This document shows positions 1 to 8,705 of a stretch of DNA of 64,000 nt, one piece after another. The translations under genes were made by a program, and so were the position numbers. The notes beneath the pieces are model-generated. The model saw only the letters and a list, made by a program, of their open reading frames with translations, was not told where the DNA came from and ran no database searches. The first letter of the stretch is position 1; every line of letters starts with the position of its first letter. This stretch comes from Paeniglutamicibacter cryotolerans (GTDB lineage: Bacteria; Actinomycetota; Actinomycetes; Actinomycetales; Micrococcaceae), in contig NZ_JACHVS010000001.1 of the NCBI RefSeq assembly GCF_014190875.1, positions 992,001 to 1,056,000 on the forward strand, written 5' to 3'.

Positions 1-2
1 CA

Positions 3-293
3 GTGGTCGAGCGGCTTGGTGAAGTTCGTGAACTACTCGATGCTGCGCTCAATGAGGCGATGGCCGAGGCAACACTCGGGGGCGCTTCGATCCGCTCGGT
101 GGCCGTCCGGGCCGGGCTTTCACCCAATTCGGTACCCCCGCGGCTTGCCCGCACCTCGCAGTTGTCCAGCTACTCGGAGCCGGACGGCAAGGTCTCCGGA
201 TCTTCCATCGAACGGGCCCGCTACGATTCCGAAATCGGCCGCCCGCCACCCAAGGCGCCGCTGACGTTCAAGCCACGGCGTTCCACCTCCTGA
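3..293 (+). CDS. Hypothetical protein, probably cut by the window's left edge
   Basis: The frame is open to the first base, so the GTG at position 3 is only the first possible start and the gene may begin upstream. The visible 96 residues include a helix-turn-helix-like stretch around residues 28-45 (SIRSVAVRAGLSPNSV), followed by a low-complexity tail rich in Ser, Arg and Pro that ends FKPRRSTS. That pattern suggests a short DNA-binding segment, but no family is recognised. The stop lies 13 bases before the start of the von Willebrand A gene on the same strand, so the two are probably cotranscribed. Confidence 0.45.
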   Translation: MVERLGEVRELLDAALNEAMAEATLGGASIRSVAVRAGLSPNSVPPRLARTSQLSSYSEPDGKVSGSSIERARYDSEIGRPPPKAPLTFKPRRSTS

Positions 294-306
294 AAGGAAA
301 CCAGCC

Positions 307-960
307 ATGTCCAGCAACGATTCCTCCCTGTTTGTCTTTCTTCTCGACCGATCCGGCTCCATGAACGACATCAAGAACGACGTCGAAGGCGCTTTCCGGG
401 CCCTGATCGACGAACAGAAGGCAGTCCCCGGCTCCGCGACGGTCTCGCTGCACCAGTTCGACGACACTTACGAGGATGTTTTCGTGGGGCTTCCGATAGA
501 GCAGGTCAAACCGTTGGTCATCCGTCCCCGTGGAACCACTGCACTCCTTGATGCCATCGGCCGCACCGTCACCGCCACCCGGGAACGCATCGCCGCAATG
601 CCGGCCGGCCAGCGCCCCGGGACGGTCCACCTGAACATCATGACCGACGGACTGGAAAACGCCTCGAAAGAATACACCCGGCCCGCCATCAAAGCCTTGT
701 TGGAGGCCCAGGAAAAGGTCGACAAATGGCTCATTGCCTACCTTGGAACCAACCAGGATGCAGTAGAGGTTGGCACCAGTCTGGGCATCTCGCCCGAGCG
801 TTCACTGACCTATACGAGCGCGACAGTACGCAGCGCCATGTCCTCCTACAGCGAGCTCACCACGAAGGCCCGCAAGGCCCGCCGGGACGGCGCTTCGCCC
901 GATGCTGTCATCGCCGGCGCCAGCTTCACCGACCTTCAGCGGGAAGAAGCCGGAAACTAG
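307..960 (+). CDS. von Willebrand factor type A domain protein
   Basis: A 217-residue soluble protein that is almost entirely one VWA domain. The metal-ion-dependent adhesion site is intact: D14-R-S16-G-S18 (DxSxS), Thr77/78 in RGTTALLD, and D114 in MTDGLEN. There is no signal peptide or transmembrane segment, so it should act in the cytoplasm. Members of this family bind protein partners through a Mg2+ or Mn2+ ion, but the partner here is unknown. The start is supported by an AAAGGAAA ribosome binding site 7 bases upstream. No AAA ATPase of the MoxR type, a common VWA partner, is visible nearby. Confidence 0.8.
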   Translation: MSSNDSSLFVFLLDRSGSMNDIKNDVEGAFRALIDEQKAVPGSATVSLHQFDDTYEDVFVGLPIEQVKPLVIRPRGTTALLDAIGRTVTATRERIAAMPAGQRPGTVHLNIMTDGLENASKEYTRPAIKALLEAQEKVDKWLIAYLGTNQDAVEVGTSLGISPERSLTYTSATVRSAMSSYSELTTKARKARRDGASPDAVIAGASFTDLQREEAGN

Positions 961-983
961 GGAAACATCCCAACCCTGGAGAA

Positions 984-1013
984 TGATTCCCCGGGACAAA
1001 AACCACGGAATCA
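984..1013. terminator. Weak hairpin between convergent genes
   Basis: TGATTCC (984-990) pairs with GGAATCA (1007-1013) around a 16-base loop. It sits between the stop of the VWA gene and the stop of the convergent lipoprotein gene. The stem is short and there is no clear T-tract, so this is only a candidate. Confidence 0.3.
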
Positions 1014-1043
1014 CTCGCCAGATGCCATCAGCCCCCGCCGAAG

Positions 1044-1823
1044 CTACTTCTCGGCGAGGGAGTGAACGCCGAGCATGGTCTGCTTCATCAGCGCGTAGTT
1101 CGGATCCGCCATGAACGCCTTGGCCTGATCGAGCGTCGGGGTCTCCGGATCGATATCGGCGCCGCCGGTAAATCCCTCGTCGGTGGCGAATACGGTGCCC
1201 GATTCCTGCAGCGCCTGAAAGTACGGTGCCACTGCTGTGCTGTCGTTCGCGTCGAGCAGCGAATCATCGACGACCATCAGCCGGGCCGTCGATTCGGGTA
1301 GCGTCCCGTGGGCGTTCGCTCCCGGGGTGACCCTCGCATGCTCGAAGACGAAGGAGGCGGGGGCATCGAGCGTGGAGTCCAGCGACTGAGTCTCGAGGTA
1401 GGTGCGCTGGTAGGTGCTCGTGTTCCCGTCCATGTCACTGGCCGAGTACGGGGCGAAGCGGGCCAGCACCGTCCCGTAGGCATCGACCATGTTCCACTCC
1501 CCGAATTTGTTCTCCTTCGAGGTTTCGGCGCCGACGCAACCCACGCATTCACCCGGGATGACCCGCCACTGCGCCGGGTGGCTGAACCCGATGCCGAACG
1601 CCTCGAAGTCCACCCAGGAGACCTCGGGCGCCGTGATGGTTGCGGCGGAGGTGGCCTCCGCGGCCCCCGTACCCTCCAGGTCCCGGGGATCGGCCGAACC
1701 ACAACCGCCGAGCACCAGCACCGATGCCAGCAGCACGCTCCCCCTCCGGAGGCCGGGTCCGAAGCGGACGGCGGCGAGCCGCTCATGGACGGGGGTGCAG
1801 GTCGGGCGCGGAACGGCTGGCAC
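1044..1823 (-). CDS. Putative secreted lipoprotein, unknown function
   Basis: The start is a GTG at 1823, chosen because a perfect AGGAGG lies 5 bases upstream; the longer frame to 2096 runs into the E2 gene. The 259-residue product has a positively charged n-region, a hydrophobic core and a lipobox (LVLGGC, Cys41), so it should be lipid-anchored outside the membrane. The mature part contains CVGC and a motif around FSHPAQWRVI, reminiscent of secreted stress or lipid-binding proteins, but no family is recognised. It follows the bkd operon on the same strand, separated by a hairpin at 1889-1913, so it is probably transcribed separately. Confidence 0.75.
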   Translation of the reverse strand: MPAVPRPTCTPVHERLAAVRFGPGLRRGSVLLASVLVLGGCGSADPRDLEGTGAAEATSAATITAPEVSWVDFEAFGIGFSHPAQWRVIPGECVGCVGAETSKENKFGEWNMVDAYGTVLARFAPYSASDMDGNTSTYQRTYLETQSLDSTLDAPASFVFEHARVTPGANAHGTLPESTARLMVVDDSLLDANDSTAVAPYFQALQESGTVFATDEGFTGGADIDPETPTLDQAKAFMADPNYALMKQTMLGVHSLAEK

Positions 1824-1888
1824 GGCTACCTCCTGTGCGTGCCGCCGCGCGTCGACGGCACATATACCTACACCATGCGCCAAACGAA

Positions 1889-1913
1889 ATGCCCCAGGGA
1901 ATCCCCGGGGCAT
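1889..1913 (-). terminator. Hairpin after the bkd operon
   Basis: ATGCCCC (1889-1895) pairs with GGGGCAT (1907-1913), and an inner GGG/CCC extends the stem past one mismatch. On the minus strand it is followed by a T-rich stretch (TTTCGTTTGG). It lies between the E2 stop and the lipoprotein start and probably ends bkd transcription. Confidence 0.5.
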
Positions 1914-1948
1914 AACGAATTGGGCAAAATGCGGGAACCGCGACCGTG

Positions 1949-3355
1949 CTACTCGAGCAGCAGCGCCGGTTCCTCCATGATGGCCGCGACATCGGCCATG
2001 AAGCGCGCCGAGAGGTCCCCGTCGACCACACGGTGGTCGAAGCTGCCGCCCAGGGTGGTGATCCAACGCGGAACCACCTCGCCGGCAACTACCCACGGCT
2101 TCTGCTTGATCGTGCCGAAGGCGACGATGGCCACCTCGCCGGGGTTGATGATCGGGGTGCCGATGTCGATGCCCAGGGCGCCGATGTTGGTGATCGTCAG
2201 CGTGCCGTTGCCCATGGATTCGGGACGGGTCCTGCCCTCGCGGGCGGTGGAGGCCAGCTCGTTCAGCGCAATGGCCAGCTCGCGCAGGTTCAGGTCCTGG
2301 GCGTCCTTGATGTTCGGGACCAGCAACCCGCGCGGGGTCGCGGCGGCGATGCCCAGGTTCATGAAGTGCTTGACCTGGATCTCGGCTCCGTTCTCGACCT
2401 CGACCCAGCTGGCATTCACCGAGGGGTTGCGGGCCGCCGCCCAGATCACGGCGCGGGCCAGGATCAGCAGCGGGGAGACCTTGATGCCCTCGAAGTCGCG
2501 GCTCTTCTTTAGGCGCTGGACGAATTCCATGGTGCGTGAGGCGTCGACATCGACGAAGATCGACACGTGCGGCGCGGTAAACGCCGATTCGACCATGGCC
2601 TTGGCCGTGGCCTTGCGCACCCCCTTCACCGGGATGCGTTCGATGCGCTTGTCGCCCTCGGCGTCCTTCAGCGTCCAGAAGTTCGGTGCCGCCTCGCGCT
2701 CTGCCTCGCGTTGCGCCTGGTAGGAGAGCAGGTCTGCGCGCGTGATTTCACCCTGTCCACCGGTGCCGGTGACCTCGGCCAGGTCGATGCCCAGTTCCTT
2801 GGCGATCTTGCGCACCGGGGGCTTGGCCAGCACCCGGTTCACCAGCGAGGCGACCGCTGGCCGGGCCGCTGCCGCCTGGCGGCCGATGGCCTGGGGCAGC
2901 GAGGAGACGCGACGCACAGCGGCCTCGGCGGTGGCAACGGGGGCCTTTACCTCGCGGGCCGGGGCAGCGGCGGGCGGACGGCTGGTCCGGGCCCGGCGCT
3001 TGACCGCGTCGGCCTTCGGACCGGATCCGACCAGCGGGCCGGGCTCCTCCGAGGCGACGGGCACCGCCTCGCCGCCGGCGCCGGGCGCTTCGGCCACGGG
3101 TGCGGGGGCCGGCGTTCCAGCCGTCTCCTCGACGCTGAACAGCGGGGCTCCCACGGCCAGGGTCTGCCCCTCGGCGGCATGCAGCTCGGTGACGATGCCG
3201 GCGAATGGGCTGGGCAGCTCCACCAGCGACTTGGCCGTCTCGATCTCGACGAACACCTGGTTGATGACCACGGTGTCGCCCGGGGCGACTTTCCAGCCGA
3301 CGATATCGGCCTCGGTCAGGCCTTCACCCACGTCGGGAAGATTGAACGTGCTCAT
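1949..3355 (-). CDS. bkdC: Dihydrolipoamide acyltransferase (E2), branched-chain keto acid dehydrogenase
   Basis: E2 core of the 2-oxo acid dehydrogenase complex: it moves the acyl group from lipoamide to CoA. In order it has an N-terminal lipoyl domain with the acceptor lysine in ETAKS (Lys42), an Ala/Pro-rich linker, a peripheral-subunit-binding domain near residues 180-215, and a catalytic acyltransferase domain ending in the DHRVVDGD motif (His441). The 468-residue length is normal for a one-lipoyl E2. It is last in the order E1alpha-E1beta-E2, which with sequence type points to branched-chain keto acids from Val, Leu and Ile rather than pyruvate. No E3 gene is in the window, so the complex probably uses lipoamide dehydrogenase encoded elsewhere. 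Confidence 0.88.
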   Translation of the reverse strand: MSTFNLPDVGEGLTEADIVGWKVAPGDTVVINQVFVEIETAKSLVELPSPFAGIVTELHAAEGQTLAVGAPLFSVEETAGTPAPAPVAEAPGAGGEAVPVASEEPGPLVGSGPKADAVKRRARTSRPPAAAPAREVKAPVATAEAAVRRVSSLPQAIGRQAAAARPAVASLVNRVLAKPPVRKIAKELGIDLAEVTGTGGQGEITRADLLSYQAQREAEREAAPNFWTLKDAEGDKRIERIPVKGVRKATAKAMVESAFTAPHVSIFVDVDASRTMEFVQRLKKSRDFEGIKVSPLLILARAVIWAAARNPSVNASWVEVENGAEIQVKHFMNLGIAAATPRGLLVPNIKDAQDLNLRELAIALNELASTAREGRTRPESMGNGTLTITNIGALGIDIGTPIINPGEVAIVAFGTIKQKPWVVAGEVVPRWITTLGGSFDHRVVDGDLSARFMADVAAIMEEPALLLE

Positions 3356-3406
3356 CGGTTTCTCCTTGGGAAGCTGAAGCGGGAATCGGGTGCGGCAATG
3401 GGTGAG

Positions 3407-4387
3407 CTAGTACGCGAATGAGCGGTCGAGCGCCTCGAGCAGCTTGTCGATGTCGGGCAGGTACTGCTCCTCCACCTTGGCTACCGGGTAGGGCATGTGG
3501 AAACCGCCGACGCGGATGACTGGGGCCTCGAGCGAGAGGAAGGCGCGCTCGGAGACGCGGGCCGCGATCTCGCCGCCGATGCCGCCGAAGGTCGGGGCCT
3601 CGTGGGTGATAATCAGCCGCCCGGTCTTTTCGACCGATTCGGTGATGGTGTCGAAGTCGATCGGAGAGACGGAGCGCAGGTCGATGACCTCGACGCTGCG
3701 GCCGTCCTCCACGGCGGCCTCGGCCGCGGCAAGCGCCACGGGAACCAGCGGCCCGTAGGTGACGATGGTGGCGTCGTTGCCGGGGCGCACCACCTGGGCG
3801 CGGAAGGCGTCCGGCGCCGGGTTCTCGGTGTCGACCTCGCCCTTGAGCCAGTAGCGGCGCTTGGGTTCGAAGAAGATCACCGGGTCCTGCGAGGCGGCTG
3901 CCTGCTGGATCATCCAGTAGGCATCGTGCGCGTTGGACGGCGCCATGATGCGCAGGCCGGCCGTGTGGGCGAAGAGCGCCTCCGGGGATTCGGAGTGGTG
4001 CTCGATCGATCCGATGCCGCCGCCGTAGGGAATGCGGATGACCACCGGCGCGCCAAAGCGGCCCTCGGAGCGGGCACGCATCTTAGCCAGCTGCGTGGTG
4101 ATCTGGTTGAAGCCCGGAAAGACGAAGCCGTCGAACTGGATCTCGGCGATCGGCGAGTAGCCGCGGATGGCCATGCCGATGCAGGTGCCGATAATGCCGG
4201 ACTCGGCCAGCGGGGAGTCGACGACGCGGTCGGAACCGAACTCGCCGAGCAGACCGTCGGTGACCCGGTACACGCCACCGAGGCGGCCGATGTCCTCCCC
4301 GATCAGCAGCGATTTCGGGTTTTCCTCAAGCACGCGGCGCAGCCCGGCGGTGATTGCCTTGGCGATGGTCATCGTGGTGGTGCTCAT
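3407..4387 (-). CDS. bkdB: Branched-chain keto acid dehydrogenase E1 beta subunit
   Basis: Transketolase-type E1 beta subunit of 326 residues. It opens with a segment near residue 28 typical of the family (LLIGEDIGRLGGVYRVTDGL) and carries GIIGTCIGMA and IPYGGGIG motifs. It pairs with E1 alpha to form the thiamine-diphosphate-dependent decarboxylase. Its start overlaps the E1 alpha stop by four bases (ATGA at 4384-4387), so translation is probably coupled. A 51-base gap leads to the E2 gene. Confidence 0.88.
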   Translation of the reverse strand: MSTTTMTIAKAITAGLRRVLEENPKSLLIGEDIGRLGGVYRVTDGLLGEFGSDRVVDSPLAESGIIGTCIGMAIRGYSPIAEIQFDGFVFPGFNQITTQLAKMRARSEGRFGAPVVIRIPYGGGIGSIEHHSESPEALFAHTAGLRIMAPSNAHDAYWMIQQAAASQDPVIFFEPKRRYWLKGEVDTENPAPDAFRAQVVRPGNDATIVTYGPLVPVALAAAEAAVEDGRSVEVIDLRSVSPIDFDTITESVEKTGRLIITHEAPTFGGIGGEIAARVSERAFLSLEAPVIRVGGFHMPYPVAKVEEQYLPDIDKLLEALDRSFAY

Positions 4388-5541
4388 CGTGCGTTCTCCT
4401 GTGCCGTGTCGTCCGTGTTCCCGGCGAAGCCGGCTTCGTACTCGAGGTGCCAGGCCAGCTCTTCCTTGATCAGCGGGTGGGCCTCGGCGTAGACGTTGGC
4501 GAAGGACTGGGCCAGCACCGGTTCGGGGAAGGCCATGGCCTCCTCGCGGACGCGGGTCGCCATCTCGTTGCCGTCGACCACCACCTGTTCGAAGAACGCG
4601 TCGTCGGCCATGCCGGAGGAGCGCAGGTAGGCCTCGAGACGGGTGAGCGGATCGCGTGCCACCCAGGCCTGCTCGTCGGCATCGAGCCGGTACTTGGTGG
4701 GGTCATCCGCCGTGGTGTGGGCGCTCATCCGGTAGGTGTAGGCCTCGATCAGTGCCGGTCCCTCGCCGCGGCGGGCGCGTTCCAGCGCCCAGCGGGTCAC
4801 CGCCAACACCGCCAGCACGTCGTTGCCGTCGACTCGAATGCCGGGGAAGCCGTAGCCCGCGGCACGCTGTGCCAGCGGCACCTTGGACTGCACCTCGAAC
4901 GGGACCGAGATGGCCCACTGGTTGTTCTGGCAGAAGAAGACGACCGGGGAGTTGAAGCTCGCGGCGAAGACCATCGACTCGTGCACGTCACCCTCGGAGG
5001 AGGCGCCGTCGCCGAAGTAGGCCACGACGGCGGTGCCCTCCTTTTCCAGGCGTTCGGCATCCCAGCCGGCCTGGTCGCGCTGCACGCCCATGGCGTACCC
5101 GGTGGCGTGGGGCATCTGGGCCGCCAGCACCATCGTGTACATGTGGAAGTTGTTTTCCCGAGGATCCCAGCCGCCGTTGGAGATCCCCCGGAAAATGCGC
5201 AGCATCTGCGGGAAGTCCACGTTGCGGGTCAGTGCGACGCCGTGTTCGCGGTAGGTCGGGAAGATGTAGTCGTTGGGTCGGGTGGCCCGGCCGGAGCCGA
5301 TCTGAGCCGCTTCCTGACCGCGCAGCGGTACCCAGAGTGCGAGCTGGCCCTGGCGCTGGAGCGCCGTGGCTTCCTGGTCGAAACGCCGGGTGAGGGCCAT
5401 GTCGCGGTAGAACCCGCGCAGCATCGAGGCGTCGACGTCGGTGACGTACGAGTCGAACTCCGGGTTCGACAACAGCTCGCCATCTGGACTCAAAAGCTGG
5501 ATCAGCTGTGGTTCAGATGTTTCTTGCTCGATGCGGGTCAT
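4384..5541 (-). CDS. bkdA: Branched-chain keto acid dehydrogenase E1 alpha subunit
   Basis: A 385-residue thiamine-diphosphate-dependent E1 alpha subunit. The cofactor motif GDGASSEGD...CQNN is complete, and the phosphorylation-loop-like segment TYRMSAHTT is present. Together with the beta subunit it decarboxylates branched 2-keto acids and acylates the E2 lipoyl group. It is first in the operon E1alpha-E1beta-E2. In the 121-base upstream gap there is a hisC-proximal hairpin and a perfect 14-bp palindrome at 5577-5590 that could be an operator. Confidence 0.9.
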   Translation of the reverse strand: MTRIEQETSEPQLIQLLSPDGELLSNPEFDSYVTDVDASMLRGFYRDMALTRRFDQEATALQRQGQLALWVPLRGQEAAQIGSGRATRPNDYIFPTYREHGVALTRNVDFPQMLRIFRGISNGGWDPRENNFHMYTMVLAAQMPHATGYAMGVQRDQAGWDAERLEKEGTAVVAYFGDGASSEGDVHESMVFAASFNSPVVFFCQNNQWAISVPFEVQSKVPLAQRAAGYGFPGIRVDGNDVLAVLAVTRWALERARRGEGPALIEAYTYRMSAHTTADDPTKYRLDADEQAWVARDPLTRLEAYLRSSGMADDAFFEQVVVDGNEMATRVREEAMAFPEPVLAQSFANVYAEAHPLIKEELAWHLEYEAGFAGNTDDTAQENAR

Positions 5542-5576
5542 GCAACGGGGCCCTTCACTAGGAAATATGCCTCAAT

Positions 5577-5590
5577 CGGAATGCATTCCG
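5577..5590. promoter_or_regulatory. Perfect 14-bp palindrome upstream of bkdA
   Basis: CGGAATGCATTCCG is fully self-complementary and sits 36 bases before the bkdA start. Bkd operons are often controlled by Lrp/AsnC or TetR-type regulators that bind palindromes. No regulator gene lies next to this operon, so the role is inferred from position only. Confidence 0.4.
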
Positions 5591-5627
5591 CGTGGGGCAT
5601 GTTGGCGGCAATTCTTAAACAAGCCTA

Positions 5628-5652
5628 GCGGCGGCCCAAAGTCGACCGCCGC
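5628..5652 (-). terminator. Hairpin after hisC
   Basis: GCGGCGG (5628-5634) pairs with CCGCCGC (5646-5652) around an 11-base loop, directly after the hisC stop on the minus strand, and is followed by a moderately T-rich stretch. It may separate hisC from bkd transcription. Confidence 0.4.
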
Positions 5653-5662
5653 AGGAATAGAC

Positions 5663-6784
5663 CTAGGAAAGTCCCGGGCCCTTTGGATACTTGCTACAAA
5701 GATCGAGGAAGCGGGTATTACCCTCCACCTCACCGATGCTCACACGCACACCCTCGTTTGCGAAGCCGCGCACGGAGAGCGCCTGACCCTGCGCAAGGGC
5801 CGCAAACTCGGCGGAGTTGGCGCCCAGTGGCAGCCAAACGAAGTTGCCTTCGGTCTCCGGGAAGACCCACCCGAGGGCCTTCAAGCCGGCGACGACGCGC
5901 TCGCGCTCGTCCACCAGGCTTTGTACCCTTTCCACAACCTTGTCGATGTTTGCCAACGACGCAACGGCCGCATCCTCGGCCAGCGAGGAGACGGTGAACG
6001 GGGTCGCGGCAACACGCAGGTACGCAGTGATCTCCGGGTGCGAGACCGAGTAGCCGACGCGCAGGTTCGCCAGGCCGTGGGCCTTGGAGAAGGTCCGCAG
6101 GACCACGACGTTCGGGTGCTTGCGGTAGGACTCGATGCCGTCCACCGCATTCTCGTTGCGCACGAATTCCTGGTAGGCCTCGTCAATGACGATCAGCACG
6201 TTCGACGGGACCTTGGCAATGAAGTCCTCGACCTCATCGCTGAGCAGCACCGGACCGGTGGGGTTGTTCGGGGTGCAGAGTAGGATGACCGAGGTGTTCT
6301 CGTTGACCGCGGCCGCCATGGCGTCCAGGTCGTGCCGTCCATCGGCCGTGAGCGGAACCTGGACCGAGGAGGCGCCAGCCGTCTCGATGCAGATCGGGTA
6401 GGCCTCGAAGGAGCGCCAGGCGTAGACGACCTCATCCGGCACGCCATCCTCGTTCTGTCCGGCAAACGTGGCGAGGATCTGGTTCAGCGCACCGAGGGAT
6501 CCTGCACCGGTCACGATGTCTTCGGCCGGCACGTCAAGGTATCCCGCCAGGGCGTTGCGCAACTTCGTGGCCAGCGGATCCGGATAGCGGTTGATCTCCA
6601 GCTGGGCGTGGATCGCCTCGATGACCTCGGGCAACGGGGCCAGCGGGTTTTCGTTCGAGGACAGCTTGTAGGACTGCAGCCCGTCGATGGCCGCAGGGGG
6701 TTTTCCGGCGGCGTACTTCGGCAGGCGCCCGATCACCGGGCGGGGTTGGACGGTATCGTGCGACGTGGAATTCTCGGAGGTCAT
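5663..6784 (-). CDS. hisC: Histidinol-phosphate / aromatic aminotransferase (class I/II)
   Basis: A 373-residue PLP enzyme of the HisC/Pat family. The substrate-side motif KLSSNENPL is near residue 40, TPNNPTGP is present, and the PLP lysine lies in TFSKAHGLANLRVGY at roughly residue 235. HisC converts imidazole-acetol phosphate to histidinol phosphate; close paralogues in actinobacteria act on phenylpyruvate (Pat). No other his gene is in the window, so an aromatic aminotransferase role is equally possible. It is divergent from the small membrane protein gene at 6873 and lies upstream of bkdA on the same strand. Confidence 0.82.
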   Translation of the reverse strand: MTSENSTSHDTVQPRPVIGRLPKYAAGKPPAAIDGLQSYKLSSNENPLAPLPEVIEAIHAQLEINRYPDPLATKLRNALAGYLDVPAEDIVTGAGSLGALNQILATFAGQNEDGVPDEVVYAWRSFEAYPICIETAGASSVQVPLTADGRHDLDAMAAAVNENTSVILLCTPNNPTGPVLLSDEVEDFIAKVPSNVLIVIDEAYQEFVRNENAVDGIESYRKHPNVVVLRTFSKAHGLANLRVGYSVSHPEITAYLRVAATPFTVSSLAEDAAVASLANIDKVVERVQSLVDERERVVAGLKALGWVFPETEGNFVWLPLGANSAEFAALAQGQALSVRGFANEGVRVSIGEVEGNTRFLDLCSKYPKGPGLS

Positions 6785-6872
6785 GCCCCCAGCCTATCTG
6801 CCGCCATTGAATTCCGCGGAGGCACACGCCACCGCTCGGGACCATGGCCAGCTTCCCGAAAGCCGTGAGAAC

Positions 6873-7289
6873 ATGAATCGCATGAAGGTTTTCCTGCTCC
6901 GTGTCATTGCCAATGCCCTCGCCCTGGGTGTCGCCGCCTGGCTGATCCCGGGCATCCACATCGGGACCGGGGCGACGGACCAGCTCACCGAGTACGGTTC
7001 GGTCAATACGATCCTGGCCTACCTCTTCATCGGCCTGATCTTCGGACTGGTCAACGCCATCGTGCGGCCCATCGTCAGCCTCCTGGCGCTGCCGATCACC
7101 TGCCTGACGCTGGGCCTCTTTGCCGTGGTCATCAATGCCGGAATGCTGATGCTCACCTCGTGGCTCAGCAGCTTCACCCCGATTCCGTTCCACGTGGAGA
7201 CGTTCTTCTGGGATGCAATCCTCGGAGCGATCATCATCAGCATCGTCTCGGCCCTGATCGGCCTGATCACCCCCAAGTCCCGCACCTAA
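6873..7289 (+). CDS. Phage-holin family 4 / Mycobacterium-type small membrane protein
   Basis: About 138 residues with four predicted membrane segments. The pattern RVIANALALGVAAWLIPGI near the N-terminus, then FGLVNAIVRPIVSLLALP and CLTLGLFAVVINAGMLML, is characteristic of the conserved phage_holin_4 (YvlD-like) family, which is chromosomal and not phage-borne. Two starts are possible, ATG at 6873 or 6882. Family members usually begin M-K-x-L-L-R, which favours 6882, while neither has a strong ribosome binding site. Function is unknown. It converges on ino1, with a strong bidirectional terminator between them. Confidence 0.75.
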   Translation: MNRMKVFLLRVIANALALGVAAWLIPGIHIGTGATDQLTEYGSVNTILAYLFIGLIFGLVNAIVRPIVSLLALPITCLTLGLFAVVINAGMLMLTSWLSSFTPIPFHVETFFWDAILGAIIISIVSALIGLITPKSRT

Positions 7290-7292
7290 GCA

Positions 7293-7303
7293 CCCCCCCC
7301 CCC
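7293..7303. repeat. Homopolymer run of 11 C
   Basis: Eleven consecutive C bases directly after the stop of the membrane-protein gene. It is outside any coding frame. Such runs are prone to slippage and to sequencing error. Confidence 0.9.
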
Positions 7304-7314
7304 GACCCTCCGAA

Positions 7315-7366
7315 AACGACGATGCTCCCTCCCCGAAATCAAGCACGGGGAGGGAGCATCGTCGTT
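7315..7366. terminator. Strong bidirectional terminator, perfect 21-bp stem
   Basis: The left arm (7315-7335) and right arm (7346-7366) are exactly complementary over 21 bp, with a 10-base loop. On the minus strand it follows the ino1 stop within 8 bases and is trailed by TTTTCGG. On the plus strand it follows the small membrane-protein gene. It serves both convergent genes. Confidence 0.82.
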
Positions 7367-7374
7367 AATGCCGT

Positions 7375-8460
7375 CTAGGACTGCAGGTCGCCGCGGATGA
7401 AGGCCTCGACCTTCTCCTTGGCGATGTCGTCGTTGTACTGTTCCGGCGGCGACTTCATGAAGTACGAGGATGCCGAGAGCAACGGTCCTCCCACCCCGCG
7501 GTCAAGCGCGATCTTGGCCGCCCGCACGGCGTCGATGATCACCCCGGCCGAGTTCGGCGAGTCCCAGACCTCGAGCTTGTATTCCAGTGACACCGGAACA
7601 TCGCCGAAGTTGCGGCCCTCCAAGCGGACGAAGGCCCATTTGCGGTCATCGAGCCAGGACACGTAGTCCGACGGGCCGATGTGCACATCATCGGGGCCGA
7701 GCTCGGCCGAGGTGTTGGAGGTGACCGCCTGGGTCTTGGAGATCTTCTTGGATTCAAGCCGGTCGCGCTCCAGCATGTTCTTGAAGTCCATGTTGCCGCC
7801 GACGTTGAGCTGGTAGGTGCGGTCCAGGGTCACGCCGCGGTCCTCGAACAGCTTGGCCATCACCCGGTGGGTGATGGTGGCACCGATCTGGGACTTGATG
7901 TCGTCGCCCACGATCGGCACGCCGGCCGCGGTGAACTTGTCCGCCCATTCCTTCGTGCCGGCAATGAAGACCGGCAGCGCGTTGACGAAGGCTACACCGG
8001 CGTCGATGCAGGCCTGCGCGTAGAACTTCGCCGCCGCGTCCGAACCGACGGGAAGGTAGCAAACCAAGACGTCGACGCGCGCCTCTTTCAACGCAGCAAC
8101 CATGTCAACGGGCTCCACTGCGGATTCGGTAATGGTCTCGCGGTAGTACTTGCCCAGGCCGTCAAGGGTGTGGCCACGCTGGACCGTGATGCCGGTTTCC
8201 GGAACGTCGCAGATCTTGATGGTGTTGTTCTCGGAGGCGAGGATCGCGTCGGCCAGATCCAGCCCGACCTTCTTCTCATCGACGTCGAAAGCTGCAACGA
8301 AGTGCACATCATTGACATGGTACTTGCCAAACTTGACGTGCATCAGGCCGGGAACCGTTGTACCCGGATCCGCATCGCTGTAGTACACGACACCCTGCAC
8401 CAGCGACGAGGCGCAGTTGCCCACGCCCACGATGGCAACTCGAATGGGATTTTCAGACAC
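7375..8460 (-). CDS. ino1: Inositol-3-phosphate synthase
   Basis: A 361-residue protein of the prokaryotic myo-inositol-1-phosphate synthase family, which converts glucose-6-phosphate to inositol phosphate with NAD as a transient cofactor. The NAD-binding motif [16 protein letters not shown] is at residues 8-23; [12 protein letters not shown] and [17 protein letters not shown] are also typical. Starts at GTG 8460 with a GAGGAGA ribosome binding site. The product feeds phosphatidylinositol and mycothiol, consistent with an actinobacterium. Monocistronic, ending at the 21-bp hairpin. Confidence 0.92.
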   Translation of the reverse strand: MSENPIRVAIVGVGNCASSLVQGVVYYSDADPGTTVPGLMHVKFGKYHVNDVHFVAAFDVDEKKVGLDLADAILASENNTIKICDVPETGITVQRGHTLDGLGKYYRETITESAVEPVDMVAALKEARVDVLVCYLPVGSDAAAKFYAQACIDAGVAFVNALPVFIAGTKEWADKFTAAGVPIVGDDIKSQIGATITHRVMAKLFEDRGVTLDRTYQLNVGGNMDFKNMLERDRLESKKISKTQAVTSNTSAELGPDDVHIGPSDYVSWLDDRKWAFVRLEGRNFGDVPVSLEYKLEVWDSPNSAGVIIDAVRAAKIALDRGVGGPLLSASSYFMKSPPEQYNDDIAKEKVEAFIRGDLQS

Positions 8461-8705
8461 CTTTGTCTCCTCAAACTTTCGGTTTCCGGGCGGAGAACGG
8501 CCAACCCGGATCTTTTAGCTCTGTAACAGTACTGCCAATCCACGCCGCCAATCACATCGGTTACGCCGCCTGGATCCGCACCCCTTCCGGGGCCGAAGCA
8601 GCTCCACAAGGCGAATTTTGCAGCCGCAGCCGTTCGGACTAGGAGCGGGACAAATCAGCGGGACCCGGGGATCGCGTCCGAGCCGCGCTCCCCGGGCCGC
8701 CAATG

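Noticed and set aside
1308-2723. 471-residue plus-strand ORF opposite the lipoprotein and E2 genes
   Set aside because: Antisense frame of high-GC coding DNA; no ribosome binding site or family motif, while the minus-strand frames encode clear E2 and lipoprotein motifs.
6873-7289. Phage holin as evidence of a prophage
   Set aside because: The family name is misleading; it is a widespread chromosomal membrane protein and no other phage gene is present.
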